From NCBI RefSeq assembly GCF_025244705.1, contig NZ_CP104207.1:3038001-3102000 (forward strand): a stretch of DNA of 64,000 nucleotides, read 5' to 3'. Within the stretch, counting starts at the first letter, position 1; every line of letters begins with the position of its first letter. Below, in pieces: positions 8,412-18,345 of the stretch. The notes beneath the pieces were generated by a model, which saw nothing but the letters and a program-made list of their open reading frames with translations, was not told where the DNA came from and did not search any database. The position numbers and the translations under genes are program-made. Origin of the DNA: Sphingopyxis sp. PET50 (GTDB lineage: Bacteria > Pseudomonadota > Alphaproteobacteria > Sphingomonadales > Sphingomonadaceae).

Positions 8412-11400
8412 TCAGCCGCCGAACTTGCCGGGGCCGCGCCAGGCGGCGGCCTGGTCGGGATCCTTCGGATCGGAATCGCGGACCTTGTAGACATTGCCCT
8501 CCCGGTTGAGGAACAATTTCTCCATCTCGGGCCGGGTGAGGGGCCGCGCGCCGAGGCGGCCGAACACCGCGATCTGGCCGCCGGTTTCATCGACCGCGCG
8601 GTCGCGGTCGAGACCCTTCGACAGGGCGAGCGCCGGCGAGGGCGTCCTGGCCCAGGCGATCATCTCCGGCGTCGGCTTCGGCGAGAAGCCATAGAGGCCG
8701 GCATTGTCGGGACTGGTGAGCTGCAGCACCTTGATGCCGTTGCGGCCGTCGGCGACATAGGCGAAGAGCGAGGCGTTGGTCGAGGCGACAATGACGTCCT
8801 CGGCATCGGTCGGCGCCCCCGCGATCGCGAGGCGCGGCCAGACAACCGGCGCCGCCGGGCGGGTGATGTCGACGATGATCAGCCCGTCCTCCTTGGCCGC
8901 GACATACATATATGTCCGCGCCAGATAGACTTTGCGGGCATTGCCGAGGCGCACCGTTCCCGACGCGACCGGATCGAGGCGCGGGTTCTCCCGGTCGTCG
9001 ATATGCGTGATGTCGAACAGCTTCACCCCCTCGGCGTCGGTCACCCACAGATAGCGGAACTGCACGGCGCTGGCGCGCGCGTCGGTCATTTCGACCTTCG
9101 CCTTCACCTTCGGCGCCAGCGGGTCGCCGAGGTCGAGCACGACCAGCCCATAATCGGTGGTGATATAGGCGTCGCTGCCGAGCGAGCGTGACGTGCCGCG
9201 CGCCCGTCAGCACGCCGTCCTCGTTCCAGGTCAGCGCCCGCGACAGCTTGTTGTCGCGGAATTCGCCGTTCGCCATCGTGTCGATATCGACCAGGACCAG
9301 CCCTTCGACGCGATCGGTGATCACCGCATAACGGTAAATCTCGTGCATCGCCTGTTCGTGATTTTCGGGATATTTTTCGCGGATGTCGATGTTCCGCTTC
9401 ATGCTGATCGGCTGGGTGGTCGCGATCGCCATGCAGGTCGCGTCCTTCGTCTTCACATGGGTGTCGTGGCCGAGCGCCGAGAAGGGCGCGCGGACGATGC
9501 GTTCGGAGAAGCCCTTGTTGCCGATCGACGCGACGTCATAAACGCGGAAGCCGCCCTTGCCCTCGGCGACGAACATATATTCGCCGCGCTGTTGCAGGCA
9601 ATTCACCCGGCCGCCAGTGCCCTGGACGATGTTGGCGAATTCCTCGAGCGCATATTTCTCGCCCGAAATCTTCTTGTCGAACACCTTGCCGCGAACCCAG
9701 TTCTTGAGTTCGCGCCCGTTCTGGTTGACGTGCATGTCCCAATAGTCGGGATAGGCATATTTCTGAAGATAGCTGCCGATCACCGCCTGCGGCTCGTCCC
9801 ATTCGGTGACGCGCGTCGCCTGGAAACCGTCTTCCTGGCCCGACCAGACATTGAGCCCGACGAAGTTCACGAAATTGGTGCCCATCAGCAGCAGCTGCGA
9901 CATGATGGCATTGTTGTCGTCGGCTTCGGACAGGTGGCAGTCGGTGCACTGCTTGGTTTCCTGGCGCCGCACCGTGTGCGGGAAATGCGGCGCGAAGGCC
10001 TGGCTGGAGAAGCCCGCCGACGAGATCGGCGGCTGCTGCACATAGATGCGTTCGCGGTTGATGTTCGTCGACGACAGGATCAGCGCCGAAGTCGAACGCA
10101 CCGGCGCGATGATGCCGCGGGGGGCTCGATAGCCGTTTTCGTCGGGCGGGCCGGGCTCGCCGGGCTTGGTGAGCTGGTGCCGGCCGAGCTGGAACATCTC
10201 GTCGCGCGCGACCTGCGGATTGTAGGTCGCGAAGTTGCGCGTCTCCTCGCCCTCGAAATGGTGCATGCTGGTCTTCCAGTTCGCCTCGATCGGCAAGTGG
10301 CAGCCGCCGCAACTCGTCGTCCATGACAGGTGGCAGGTGAAGCAGGTCATCTTGTCTTCGCCGTGCGCGCGATCCTCCTTCGCGACGTCGGGACCCCATT
10401 CATATTTCCGGTCGTCGGCGCCGCTGCGCGCCATCAGCTTGGCGCGCGCCGCCTTGGCGTTGAAATGCGGCCCCGGCGTCACCGCCTGCTTGACGAGGCT
10501 GACCTGCCATTCGAGCTTGGGATCGACGATCGAGCGCTGGATCAGCCCGGTGACCTCGCCATTGTCGTCATACTGGAATTCGAAACGGCGGCGGCCGTCG
10601 GGGTTGCGCAGCAGCGCAAGATTTGTGCCCTGCGGTCTTGCGGCGACGTTGGAGGTGAGCAGGTTCGGCAAATCGTCGGCGGTGCCGTGGCAGTCCTTGC
10701 AACCGATCTCGACCGCATTCGCGACCTCGCCCTGGATATAGCCGTTGCCGTGGCTGTCCTGCGCGAAGTGGCAATCGGCGCACTGCATGCCCTTTTCGGC
10801 GTGGATATCCATCATGTGGACCGCCTTGCCGGGGTTCAGGCCGGGCGGCACGAACTTGCCCTCGAACCCCGGCTAGGCCGGGATCGGCGCTGGCGAGGCA
10901 GAGATCGCGCTGTTTCGGGTCGGTATAGCTGGCGCAGCTCTTGCGCCATTTTTCGGGGTCCGCCGGATCGACGATATGCGCCGTATCGGTGCCATAGGTC
11001 GCCATATTGCCGTCGGCGGTCAGCAGATTGCCGTTACGGTCGCGCTTGAAGATGCCGCGGAAGTTCCAGCCATGGCCGTGATAATCGGCGAACTGGGTGT
11101 CCTTGTTGGTGTCGTTCACGTCATAGACGTCGCGCAGGAACTCGACATCGGCCCACAGCCCGCGCGGCGCCGCCGCTTCGGGGTTGCGCTCGAGGACCTT
11201 GTGGACCTCTTTCGCCGTCGGATAGCGCTGTTTCTTGAATTTCTCCCGATATTCCTCGTCGCTCATCCCCTCGGGGCGCGGTGTCGTGTTGTGCGGGCCC
11301 GGCCACATCTGCGGCGCGTCGGATTCATAATCCCACATCGTGTAGCCGAGGTAGCTGTTCAGGAAGATATTCGGCTGGTGCATGTGGCAGGTCATGCACT

Positions 11401-12798
11401 GCGACGTCGGGATCGAGCGCGTGAAGGTGTGCTTGATCGGATGCCCCGATTCGAACCGTTCCTTCTTCGCAAACACCTGCGGCCCCGCGGCGGCGTCGGC
11501 GGGGTCGATCAGCCCGCCATGTTTTTCGGCATCGGGGGCGTGCTTGGCGGGATCGCCATGCTCCGAACCGCGGCCGCCATGATCGTCGCTCTCGGGCTTC
11601 CATTTGCGCTCCCGGATCGTCGGATCGACCGTATCGGTTTCGCCGTCGCGGCCATAGCCCGAATAGGTCAGGCTGTGCCGCGGCTCGCGGTCGTTGGCAT
11701 AGATGACGTGGCAGCCCGAACAGCCCGAATGGCGGTAATCGCCCGGCTGGTCGTTGGTGCCCATGAACCACATGAAGGGATCGTTGAGGCGCGTCTTGTG
11801 GATGTTGAGCACGGGGATCGCGACGCGCAGGCCGGTGCCCGGTCCCCGGTTCGACTGCTTGAGGTCGGGCTTGGCCGGGTTCCTCGAGGCGCTGGATGCT
11901 GCCGGTCGGATTGGGCAGGCCGATTTCGGGGAACTGCGTGTTGATGTTGCGCCCGCCGCGCTCGAACACGCGGAAGACGTCGCCCGGCGGGATCACGCTC
12001 CAGCGCGGCAGCGGATACATTTTCGCCAGCGCGCCGCGCGCGCGTTCCTTGTCGGTCAATATCTTGTCGAACGGCACCTTGGGATCGCACGCATTCTTAT
12101 AGTCGGCGGCGCTCATCGACGTCGTCGGCGACAGCAGGCAAAGCCGGCTCGCCGCTGCGCGTATAGGCCTCGCCGAAAATATAGTTTTTATAGGGGATGA
12201 TGCCGTTGTTGTACGCCGCGCCGCCCCACAGCATCGCGCCGGTCGACATCAGCGACCGTTCGGTCGCCTCGATCACCTCGAGATGGCAGGCGCCGCACGC
12301 CTCGCGCGCGACGCGATAATCGCTGGGGTTGACGAAGCGAATGAATTCGGGCGATTCCTTGTTGAGCAAGGTGTAGCTGCGCTTGGGATTGGCGGGGCTG
12401 TGACCCCAGCTGTCCGGCAGCGTCGGCTGCGTATGCGCGACCTTCTTGGCCGCGAGATTATAGGGATTGTCGTAGCCGAGCTTGGCATTGCCGAAAGCCG
12501 CGGGCGATTCGGCATCGCCGCCGTGGCAATCGACACAGCCGAGCTGCACGGCGGGCGTCGCATGCATCGACGGCGCGTCGGTCTGGATGTGGCAGCTGTA
12601 GCAGCCCTTCGACTTGGCGAGTACCGCGGCCTCGCGCTCCTCGAAGGTTGCGCCGGGCTGTTCGCGCGGCGCGGGCGGGCTGAAGCGATATTCGATCTTG
12701 ACCGGCTTTTCACCCTCCGCGGCATAGACGATCGACGCGGCAAAACTCGCCCCCATGAGGACGAAAGCAAGGAAGGCGAAGAGCTTGCGGGTCATCAT
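8412..12798 (-). CDS. very large decaheme c-type cytochrome with C-terminal LVIVD propeller (four frameshifts in this sequence)
   Basis: Repairing +1 shifts near 12141, 11871, 10874 and 9181 gives one continuous protein of about 1460 residues. It has a signal peptide (cleavage after VYA, about residue 26) and ten CXXCH heme sites: CYSCH, CVDCH, CGACH, CSGCH, CMTCH, CADCH, CKDCH, CFTCH, CGGCH and CTDCH. From about residue 1060 it continues without hemes as a beta-rich region of repeats such as YAVITDRVEGLVLVDI, AYITTDYGLVVLDLGDP and LFAYVADGRNGIKVLQ, which is the LVIVD propeller pattern. A periplasmic or extracellular electron carrier is implied. It directly follows an outer-membrane barrel gene on the same strand. 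Redox partner and acceptor are unknown. Confidence 0.85.
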
Positions 12799-14778
12799 CT
12801 AGAAACTCAAGATCACATTGGCGAGGATCGACACATAGGCCTTGTCGCCTTCCTTGTTGTCGAACAGATCCTTGAACCCCTTGCCCGGTACCAGCACCGC
12901 GGCGCTGAGGCGGCCGACGATATTCTGCGTCGCCTTGGGCCGCCAGATGCCGGCGACCGACAGGTCGAAGCCGATGTCCTTGGGGATCGAGCCTTCCATG
13001 CGCAGCGCCTGCAGGCTCGATGTGTCGGCGAACCACAGGTGGTTGAAATTGGTGCTGACGCGCACCTCGGGCGACAGGTCGAAGTCGCCGCCCAGCCCGA
13101 CGAAGACGGTGCCGGGATTGTTGAAATTCGACTGCCCCTCTTCCTTCGACGAGCGCAGCGAGTTCAATATGCCGTTGCGCCCCGAGATCGCGATGACGCG
13201 CCCGCCGCCCGCGAAGGGGATCGTCTGGCGAATCCAGTAGCTGGTGTCGGCGCCTCCGAAGATCGGGTTTTCGAAGATCGCGTCGAAGCCGCCTTCGGTG
13301 TTGTTATAGGGGTTGCCGTCGCCGGTCGCATAGAGGCCCGAGAGGCGGAAGCGCATCCAGTCATGGTCGTAGCTGAGCTCGACCGCGCCGAAGCCCGAGC
13401 GGATCTTCGCCGGCTTGCTGGTGAAGAAGCTGTTCCGGTCTTCGCCGAGCGCGGCATAGAAGCTGGCGGTGACGTTGATCCGCCCGATCCGCCCGTCGGC
13501 GCTGTACCCGAGATAGACGACGTCATATTCGCGCCCGCGCAGGTCGCCGAGCAGCGCCGGACGCACCGGGAAGCCATTATGGTCGATCTGAACGTCGTTC
13601 TTTTCGCGGTTCATATTATAGGTCACGCTGACCTGGCTGGTCAGCCCGACGAACGGGAAATCCTGGCGATAGAGGTTGCCGGTGAAGATGAAATCGTCCC
13701 GCGGCGTCTGGGTGATGTCGTTGAGGCCGCTGTTCGTGTCCTTCTCCAGCCGCCAGAAGGCCGCGAGATTATATTGGAAGCGGTTGTTGTCGCGGTTGCC
13801 GAAATAGCGGATGCCGAGCTGCGAATCCTGGAACAGGAAGCCGCGGAAATCGCTCTGGAACGGCTGGATGCCGACGCGGATCGAGTGAAAGTCGTAGCGG
13901 TCGCTGTCGTTGCCGAGATGCTTGTCGATGAAGAGTTCCTGCACCCCCAGGAAGCTGTCGTAGCGGTTGCTCTTCTTCGACGGGCGCACGTCGAGCACGC
14001 GCCGTTCGGGCACGTCGACATAGTTCGCCTGATAGGCGAGCGTCAGGCGATATTCGATGTCGGGCGGCTTGAAGGCGGTCGAGCCCTTGATCAGCGCGAC
14101 ACCGGCGATGAAGGTCTGCGCGGCGACGAAACTGCGGTTCTTGCCGAACACGTCGAGGCTGCCCGGGCGCGAGGTGGTCTGGACGCCGACCGGGATCGGG
14201 AAGGTGCGCGGTTCGAACACCGTGTCCGAGATGAGATTGGCGACGAAGAACCAGTCGTCGCCCTTGAGGCCGAGGAATTTGGGCGTCTTGCACCGCGCTT
14301 CGCCCAGCCGCGCGCGCCGTTCCTGCTCTTCCTCGGTCGGGATGCAGAGCGCGCGGTCGCCCTTGTAGGTGTTCTGGTGATAGGGGTCGAACCATCGTTC
14401 CTTGACGACGCCGAGGCTTTCGATCAGCCGCCAGCGGTCGGGGACGGGAAGCTGGTCCTCCATGCCCGGAAAGGCCTCGGGCGGCGGCGGGCGCAAAGCG
14501 CCGATATTGTCCTGGGTCAGCCGGTCGGGCAGGTCGGGGCGATAGCCGGGGCGGCGACGGCCCTCGATAATCTGGGTGACCAGATCCTCGCTCATCATCT
14601 CCTGCCAGTTCACCGGCGGCGGCGGCGGGACGAGGTCGTCGAGCGACGGGTCGCCAGAGGGCGTTTCCTCGCTCGCGGCAGGAGGAGCATCGGGCGCAGG
14701 CTCGACCGCATCGCCCGGCGCGCCTTGCGCGGCCAGGCTGGCGATGATCGGCCAAAGGCTGCTCCCCGCGAGGCTCAT
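12799..14778 (-). CDS. outer-membrane beta-barrel protein of the multiheme cytochrome cluster
   Basis: A 659-residue protein with a short N-terminal signal-like segment. A proline/acid-rich periplasmic region follows (about 20-70), then alternating hydrophobic/polar strands to the end. It terminates in VSILANVILSF, with the C-terminal aromatic residue typical of BAM-inserted barrels. Segments such as VGIQPFQSDFRGFLFQD and LGIRYFGNRDNNRFQYNLA resemble carbohydrate- or TonB-independent porins rather than TonB receptors; no plug domain is seen. Its stop codon abuts the start of the decaheme cytochrome and its start lies 3 bases after the lipoprotein gene. By position it is the candidate barrel of a porin-cytochrome conduit (inference). 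Confidence 0.8.
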   Translation of the reverse strand: MSLAGSSLWPIIASLAAQGAPGDAVEPAPDAPPAASEETPSGDPSLDDLVPPPPPVNWQEMMSEDLVTQIIEGRRRPGYRPDLPDRLTQDNIGALRPPPPEAFPGMEDQLPVPDRWRLIESLGVVKERWFDPYHQNTYKGDRALCIPTEEEQERRARLGEARCKTPKFLGLKGDDWFFVANLISDTVFEPRTFPIPVGVQTTSRPGSLDVFGKNRSFVAAQTFIAGVALIKGSTAFKPPDIEYRLTLAYQANYVDVPERRVLDVRPSKKSNRYDSFLGVQELFIDKHLGNDSDRYDFHSIRVGIQPFQSDFRGFLFQDSQLGIRYFGNRDNNRFQYNLAAFWRLEKDTNSGLNDITQTPRDDFIFTGNLYRQDFPFVGLTSQVSVTYNMNREKNDVQIDHNGFPVRPALLGDLRGREYDVVYLGYSADGRIGRINVTASFYAALGEDRNSFFTSKPAKIRSGFGAVELSYDHDWMRFRLSGLYATGDGNPYNNTEGGFDAIFENPIFGGADTSYWIRQTIPFAGGGRVIAISGRNGILNSLRSSKEEGQSNFNNPGTVFVGLGGDFDLSPEVRVSTNFNHLWFADTSSLQALRMEGSIPKDIGFDLSVAGIWRPKATQNIVGRLSAAVLVPGKGFKDLFDNKEGDKAYVSILANVILSF

Positions 14779-14781
14779 CGT

Positions 14782-16801
14782 CTATAGCCCATCGCAGACA
14801 TTCTGCTGCGCGGTGTCGAGGAAGGGCGCGAACGGGCAGGAGACGTAGCGCAGCCGCACGTTCGCCCCGCCCGCCAGATTGACGACGATGCGGTCGGCGC
14901 GGATGCCGGTCGGGGCATTGCCGATCGTGCCGGCGCGCGCGCCGCCGTTGTGGGCGCCGAGGAAGCTGGTCATATCGTCCTGGTCGATGCCGTCGCCCGA
15001 CACGCCGATCGCCCCGACGAGCGTGTTGCCACGATAGATGGGGACCGAGCCGGGGAATATCTGGATGCCGTTGGCGAGCCTTTTGTGCCCCGGCGTCACG
15101 TCGGGAATCTGCGTGCATTGCTGCGGCGTGTCGGGACTCGCGCCGCCGCTGACCACGAAATTGAGATGCTGGACGACGTTCAGCGCGATGAGATCGGTCT
15201 GGAGGCCGACCGCGAAGGGGCTGAACTGTGCCGACTGTTCGACCGACAATGGACCCGGCGGGCGCGAGACCTCTCCATCAGGGAAATAGGGCCGCGACAG
15301 ATTGCCGCCCGAGCGGTCGGCAAAGGCGACGGTGCCGGTGAGCGCGGCGGGATCGTTGAGGAAGGTCCGGGTGCGCTGGACATAGGCGGGAACATTGGCA
15401 ACACCGGGCAACACCGGCGTCGCGAGCAATTCGGGCGCGGCATGGCTGCCCGAGAAGAAGGCGGCGGTGCGCGCCTTTTGCAGGCTGACGTCGGTGCCGA
15501 AGAGCGGCCCGTCGGGCGAGCGGACGATGCCGAGGATTTCGCCGCGCGTATCGACGAGGCTGATCGTCGCCTGCATCCGGCTGTCGAGCGGGCGGCGGAT
15601 CTGCGCGCGGGAGCGGGACAGGACGGTGAAGGCTTCTTCCAGCACCGTACGGACTTCGGCGGCGGTGAGCGGCTGCGCGACCGAAGCTCCGTCGGTTCCG
15701 CCGCGGATCGGATAGCGCGGATTGCCGCTGCCGTCGGTCAGCACGAAGGCGTCGCGGTTCGAAAATTCGGCCGGAGTGCTCGCGCGAACGCCAGACGCCT
15801 CGCTGCCATAGACCGTTCCGGCGATCAGCGTGCCGTCGGTATAGCCGGTGACCCCGATCAGCGCCCCCTGGGTGCCGTTGATCGCCCCGAAATTGGTCTG
15901 CAGCGGCGACAGGCTGGCGGTGGTCGCGTCACTGAAGCGCAGCGAGGTGCCGTCGACGGTGATGCGCTCGGCGCGGATCGCCTCCGGCGCCGCATAATTT
16001 TGCGTGCTCGGCAAAGGCGATCGCCTCCTCGTCGTCATTTTCGATATCGAGGATATTGGGATCGAAGCTGTAGTCGCCGTCGCCCATCACGCCGATGCCG
16101 CCGACGACGACGCCATTCTTGTAGAGCGGGAAGCCGCCGGCGTCGGCGGCGAGGCCGAGCGGCGAGCGTTTCGGGCCGATCAGCGCCCCCGCCCCGCCGC
16201 CGGGGACGAAACGCCGCGACAGGTCCGAACAGGGAAGCTGGCTGAACTGCACCCCGAACAGCGGGCCGCTTTCGAGGCCGACGGTGGTCGGGGCGGGCGG
16301 GAAATGTTCCTGGACGATCTGGCTCGCGGTGCGGGTCGAAAAGGCGTTGCCGCCGCTCGACAGATAGGCGCCGGTGATCGCCTTGGCGATCGCCGCGGCG
16401 GCGGCGGGGATCGTCGCGCCCTGCAAGCCGACCTCGCTGCCCATCGGCGCGGGACCGCCGATGCGGTTGCGGCTGACCACCGCGGTGTCCGGGGCGCCGG
16501 TCATCTGGAACACGGCAAGGACGTTGCCGACGCGGTCGGTCACCGCGATGATCGACGGACGGCTGCGCGCGCGCGCCTCGCCCACCGCCTGCGCGATGAT
16601 CTGCTGCACGTCGGCGGTGCTCAGCGATTCGGCGGCGGGCGGCGTGAAGAGGCCGCCCGTCGGCGTGGGCGTCGGGGTCGGCGTGGGCGTCGGCGCGGGA
16701 GTGGGCGTACCGCCGCCGCCCCCGCCGCCGCAGGAGGACAGGAGCAGCGCGGCAATCGCGGCGAAGGCGGTCGAGCGGAAAAGGCGGGTCGGTTTCTGCA
16801 T
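14782..16801 (-). CDS. lipoprotein with two GlcG/DUF336-like domains (one frameshift)
   Basis: After repairing a +1 shift near 16008, this is one protein of about 672 residues. It starts with a lipoprotein signal peptide (lipobox LLSSC, acylated Cys followed by six glycines) and a Thr-Pro repeat linker (about 32-50), a typical tether for a surface or periplasmic lipoprotein. Two similar domains follow (about 55-330 and 340-672). Each contains the GlcG/haem-degrading (PF03928) elements: a helix with VQQIIAQAVGEARARSRPS or VRTVLEEAFTVLSRSRAQI, then VTDRVGNVLAVFQ or LVDTRGEILGIVR, and a glycine-rich end such as VVGGIGVMGDG or LVGAIGVSGDG. A heme- or cofactor-binding role within the cluster is inferred. 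Confidence 0.78.
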
Positions 16802-16809
16802 ATCGGTCG

Positions 16810-18296
16810 TCAGCGAAGCGCCCGGATCGCCCGCACCGCGCTGCCCAGCGAGGCCTGGAAATCGGCGGGTCTATAATTGTTCGGGTCCTTTACGGCAGCA
16901 TAGGCGCGGTCGATGTCGCCGCGGATGCCCGCCGCCGCGCCGACCGTGACCCGGCCCGAGGAAACCATCGCGTTGAGCAGAGTATCGACCCCCATCACCG
17001 CCTGCTGCGACCCCGAATAGTCGGTGAAACGGTCGCTGATCGCGGTGGCCGAAATCGCATCGACAAGGGCAAAGGCATCGACGCGGGCAAAGGCGGGCGA
17101 AGCGAAGGCGGCCTTGAGCTTGCCGACGGTCGCGCCGAGCTGCGCCGCGGCGGTCTTGGCGCTTTCGCGATCCTGCGTCATCGCCCGGTGGAACGCCTGG
17201 GTCCGGGTGGCGAGTTCGGCGGCGAGATCGGACGACGCAAGCCGCGCCGCCGCCGCAAGCATGATCAGATTTTCGTCATTATAGGGCGGCATGCCCTCGG
17301 GCAGGCTGACCTGCCGCCCATCCACAATGTAGCGGCGGCCGGGATTTTCCGCGCTCGTCTTCACCGGTTTCGCCTGGTCATAGATACGGCGGTGGCAGCT
17401 GTGGCAGTCGAGGAAATAAAATTCGGGGAACATGCCCTCGGCCCCGCGCTTCGACTGGAACAGCGCGAGGCTGCGTTCGAGCGCGGTCGCCTGGCCAACC
17501 GCCCACATCTGGACATGGTCGGTGCGGGCATTCGCCGCGCCGAACTTGCGCCAGCCATAATCCTCATCCTCCTGATGATGCGCCTGGAGCGAGGAAAAGA
17601 GGTCGAGTTCGAAGCTGATCCGCGGGTGCCCCGCCGCCATGATGCGGTGGGTGACGAATTGCCCGTCGCCCGACGACCCGAAATGGCAATCGACGCAGAC
17701 GCCCGCGCGCACCACCGGATCCTCGAGCTTGCGAAGACCCGCCGACAGGTTGGCGAGGTGCTTTTCGCGCATTTCACGGTCGGGATCGGCGGTGGTGCCG
17801 ACCCCGGCATAATGGCTGGCGATCCAGCCGCTGCGGCGGGGCCATGGCATGATTCGCATCCGACGCCATCCTCGAGCGGCACGGTCCCGCGCTGCGCGCC
17901 GCCCGCCGCGTCGATAGCGCCCTTGGTGCTGTGACAGCCGAGGCACATGGGCGCGGTCGCGGCATCCTTCAGCCCCAGGTTGCGCGCGATGAACTGGCTG
18001 CGGCTGTTGCTGAGCACCGCCCAGGCGCGGCTGTGCGCGCCGCCGGGGGTCGAGGGTTCCTGCCATTTCATCAGCTCGTCCTGGCGGATGACGGTGCCGT
18101 CGCCCTCCATCCGGCCGTGGCACGTCGATCCGGCGCACGATGCGACGCCGGTGTAGCGGCCGCCGCCCTCGCCCTGCGAACGCGCCGGCGGCGCCGCGAT
18201 GACGGCGGCGACGGCAAGCGCCACGAGGAGCAGCACAAGGGCGGCAAAGGCCGACCAAGGCCGATCGCGGCGCTCCATTCCAGCGTGCGTCGTCAT
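16810..18296 (-). CDS. pentaheme c-type cytochrome, cytochrome c554-like (one frameshift)
   Basis: About 495 residues after repairing a one-base loss near 17830. The N-terminal hydrophobic segment (about 13-38) is a signal peptide or signal anchor. Heme-binding motifs: an unusual CX4CH (CAGSTCH, about residue 54), then CLGCH, CESCH, CVDCH and CHSCH. Spacing and sequence (SCAGSTCHGR, CESCHGPA, CVDCHFGSSGDG) resemble the cytochrome c554/NrfB-like multiheme group. The last ~180 residues carry no heme and are alanine-rich helices. First gene of the four-gene minus-strand cytochrome cluster, so a likely periplasmic electron donor to the barrel/decaheme pair. The donor role is inferred. Confidence 0.82.
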
Positions 18297-18345
18297 CGCA
18301 GAACCCCTTTTACCCCGGCCGGACGCTTTTGCGCCTCAGCCCCGT

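Noticed and set aside
12283..14787. An 834-codon open frame on the plus strand opposite the barrel and cytochrome genes; similar long antisense frames at 20858-24202 and 5272-7350.
   Set aside because: They mirror real genes codon for codon, consist of His/Arg/Ala/Glu-rich low-information sequence without domains, and are expected by chance in DNA of this G+C content.
8412..18296. Programmed frameshifting or split multi-subunit cytochromes in the cluster.
   Set aside because: No slippery heptamers are present. The same kind of +1 event occurs in many unrelated genes of the window, and repaired proteins read continuously.
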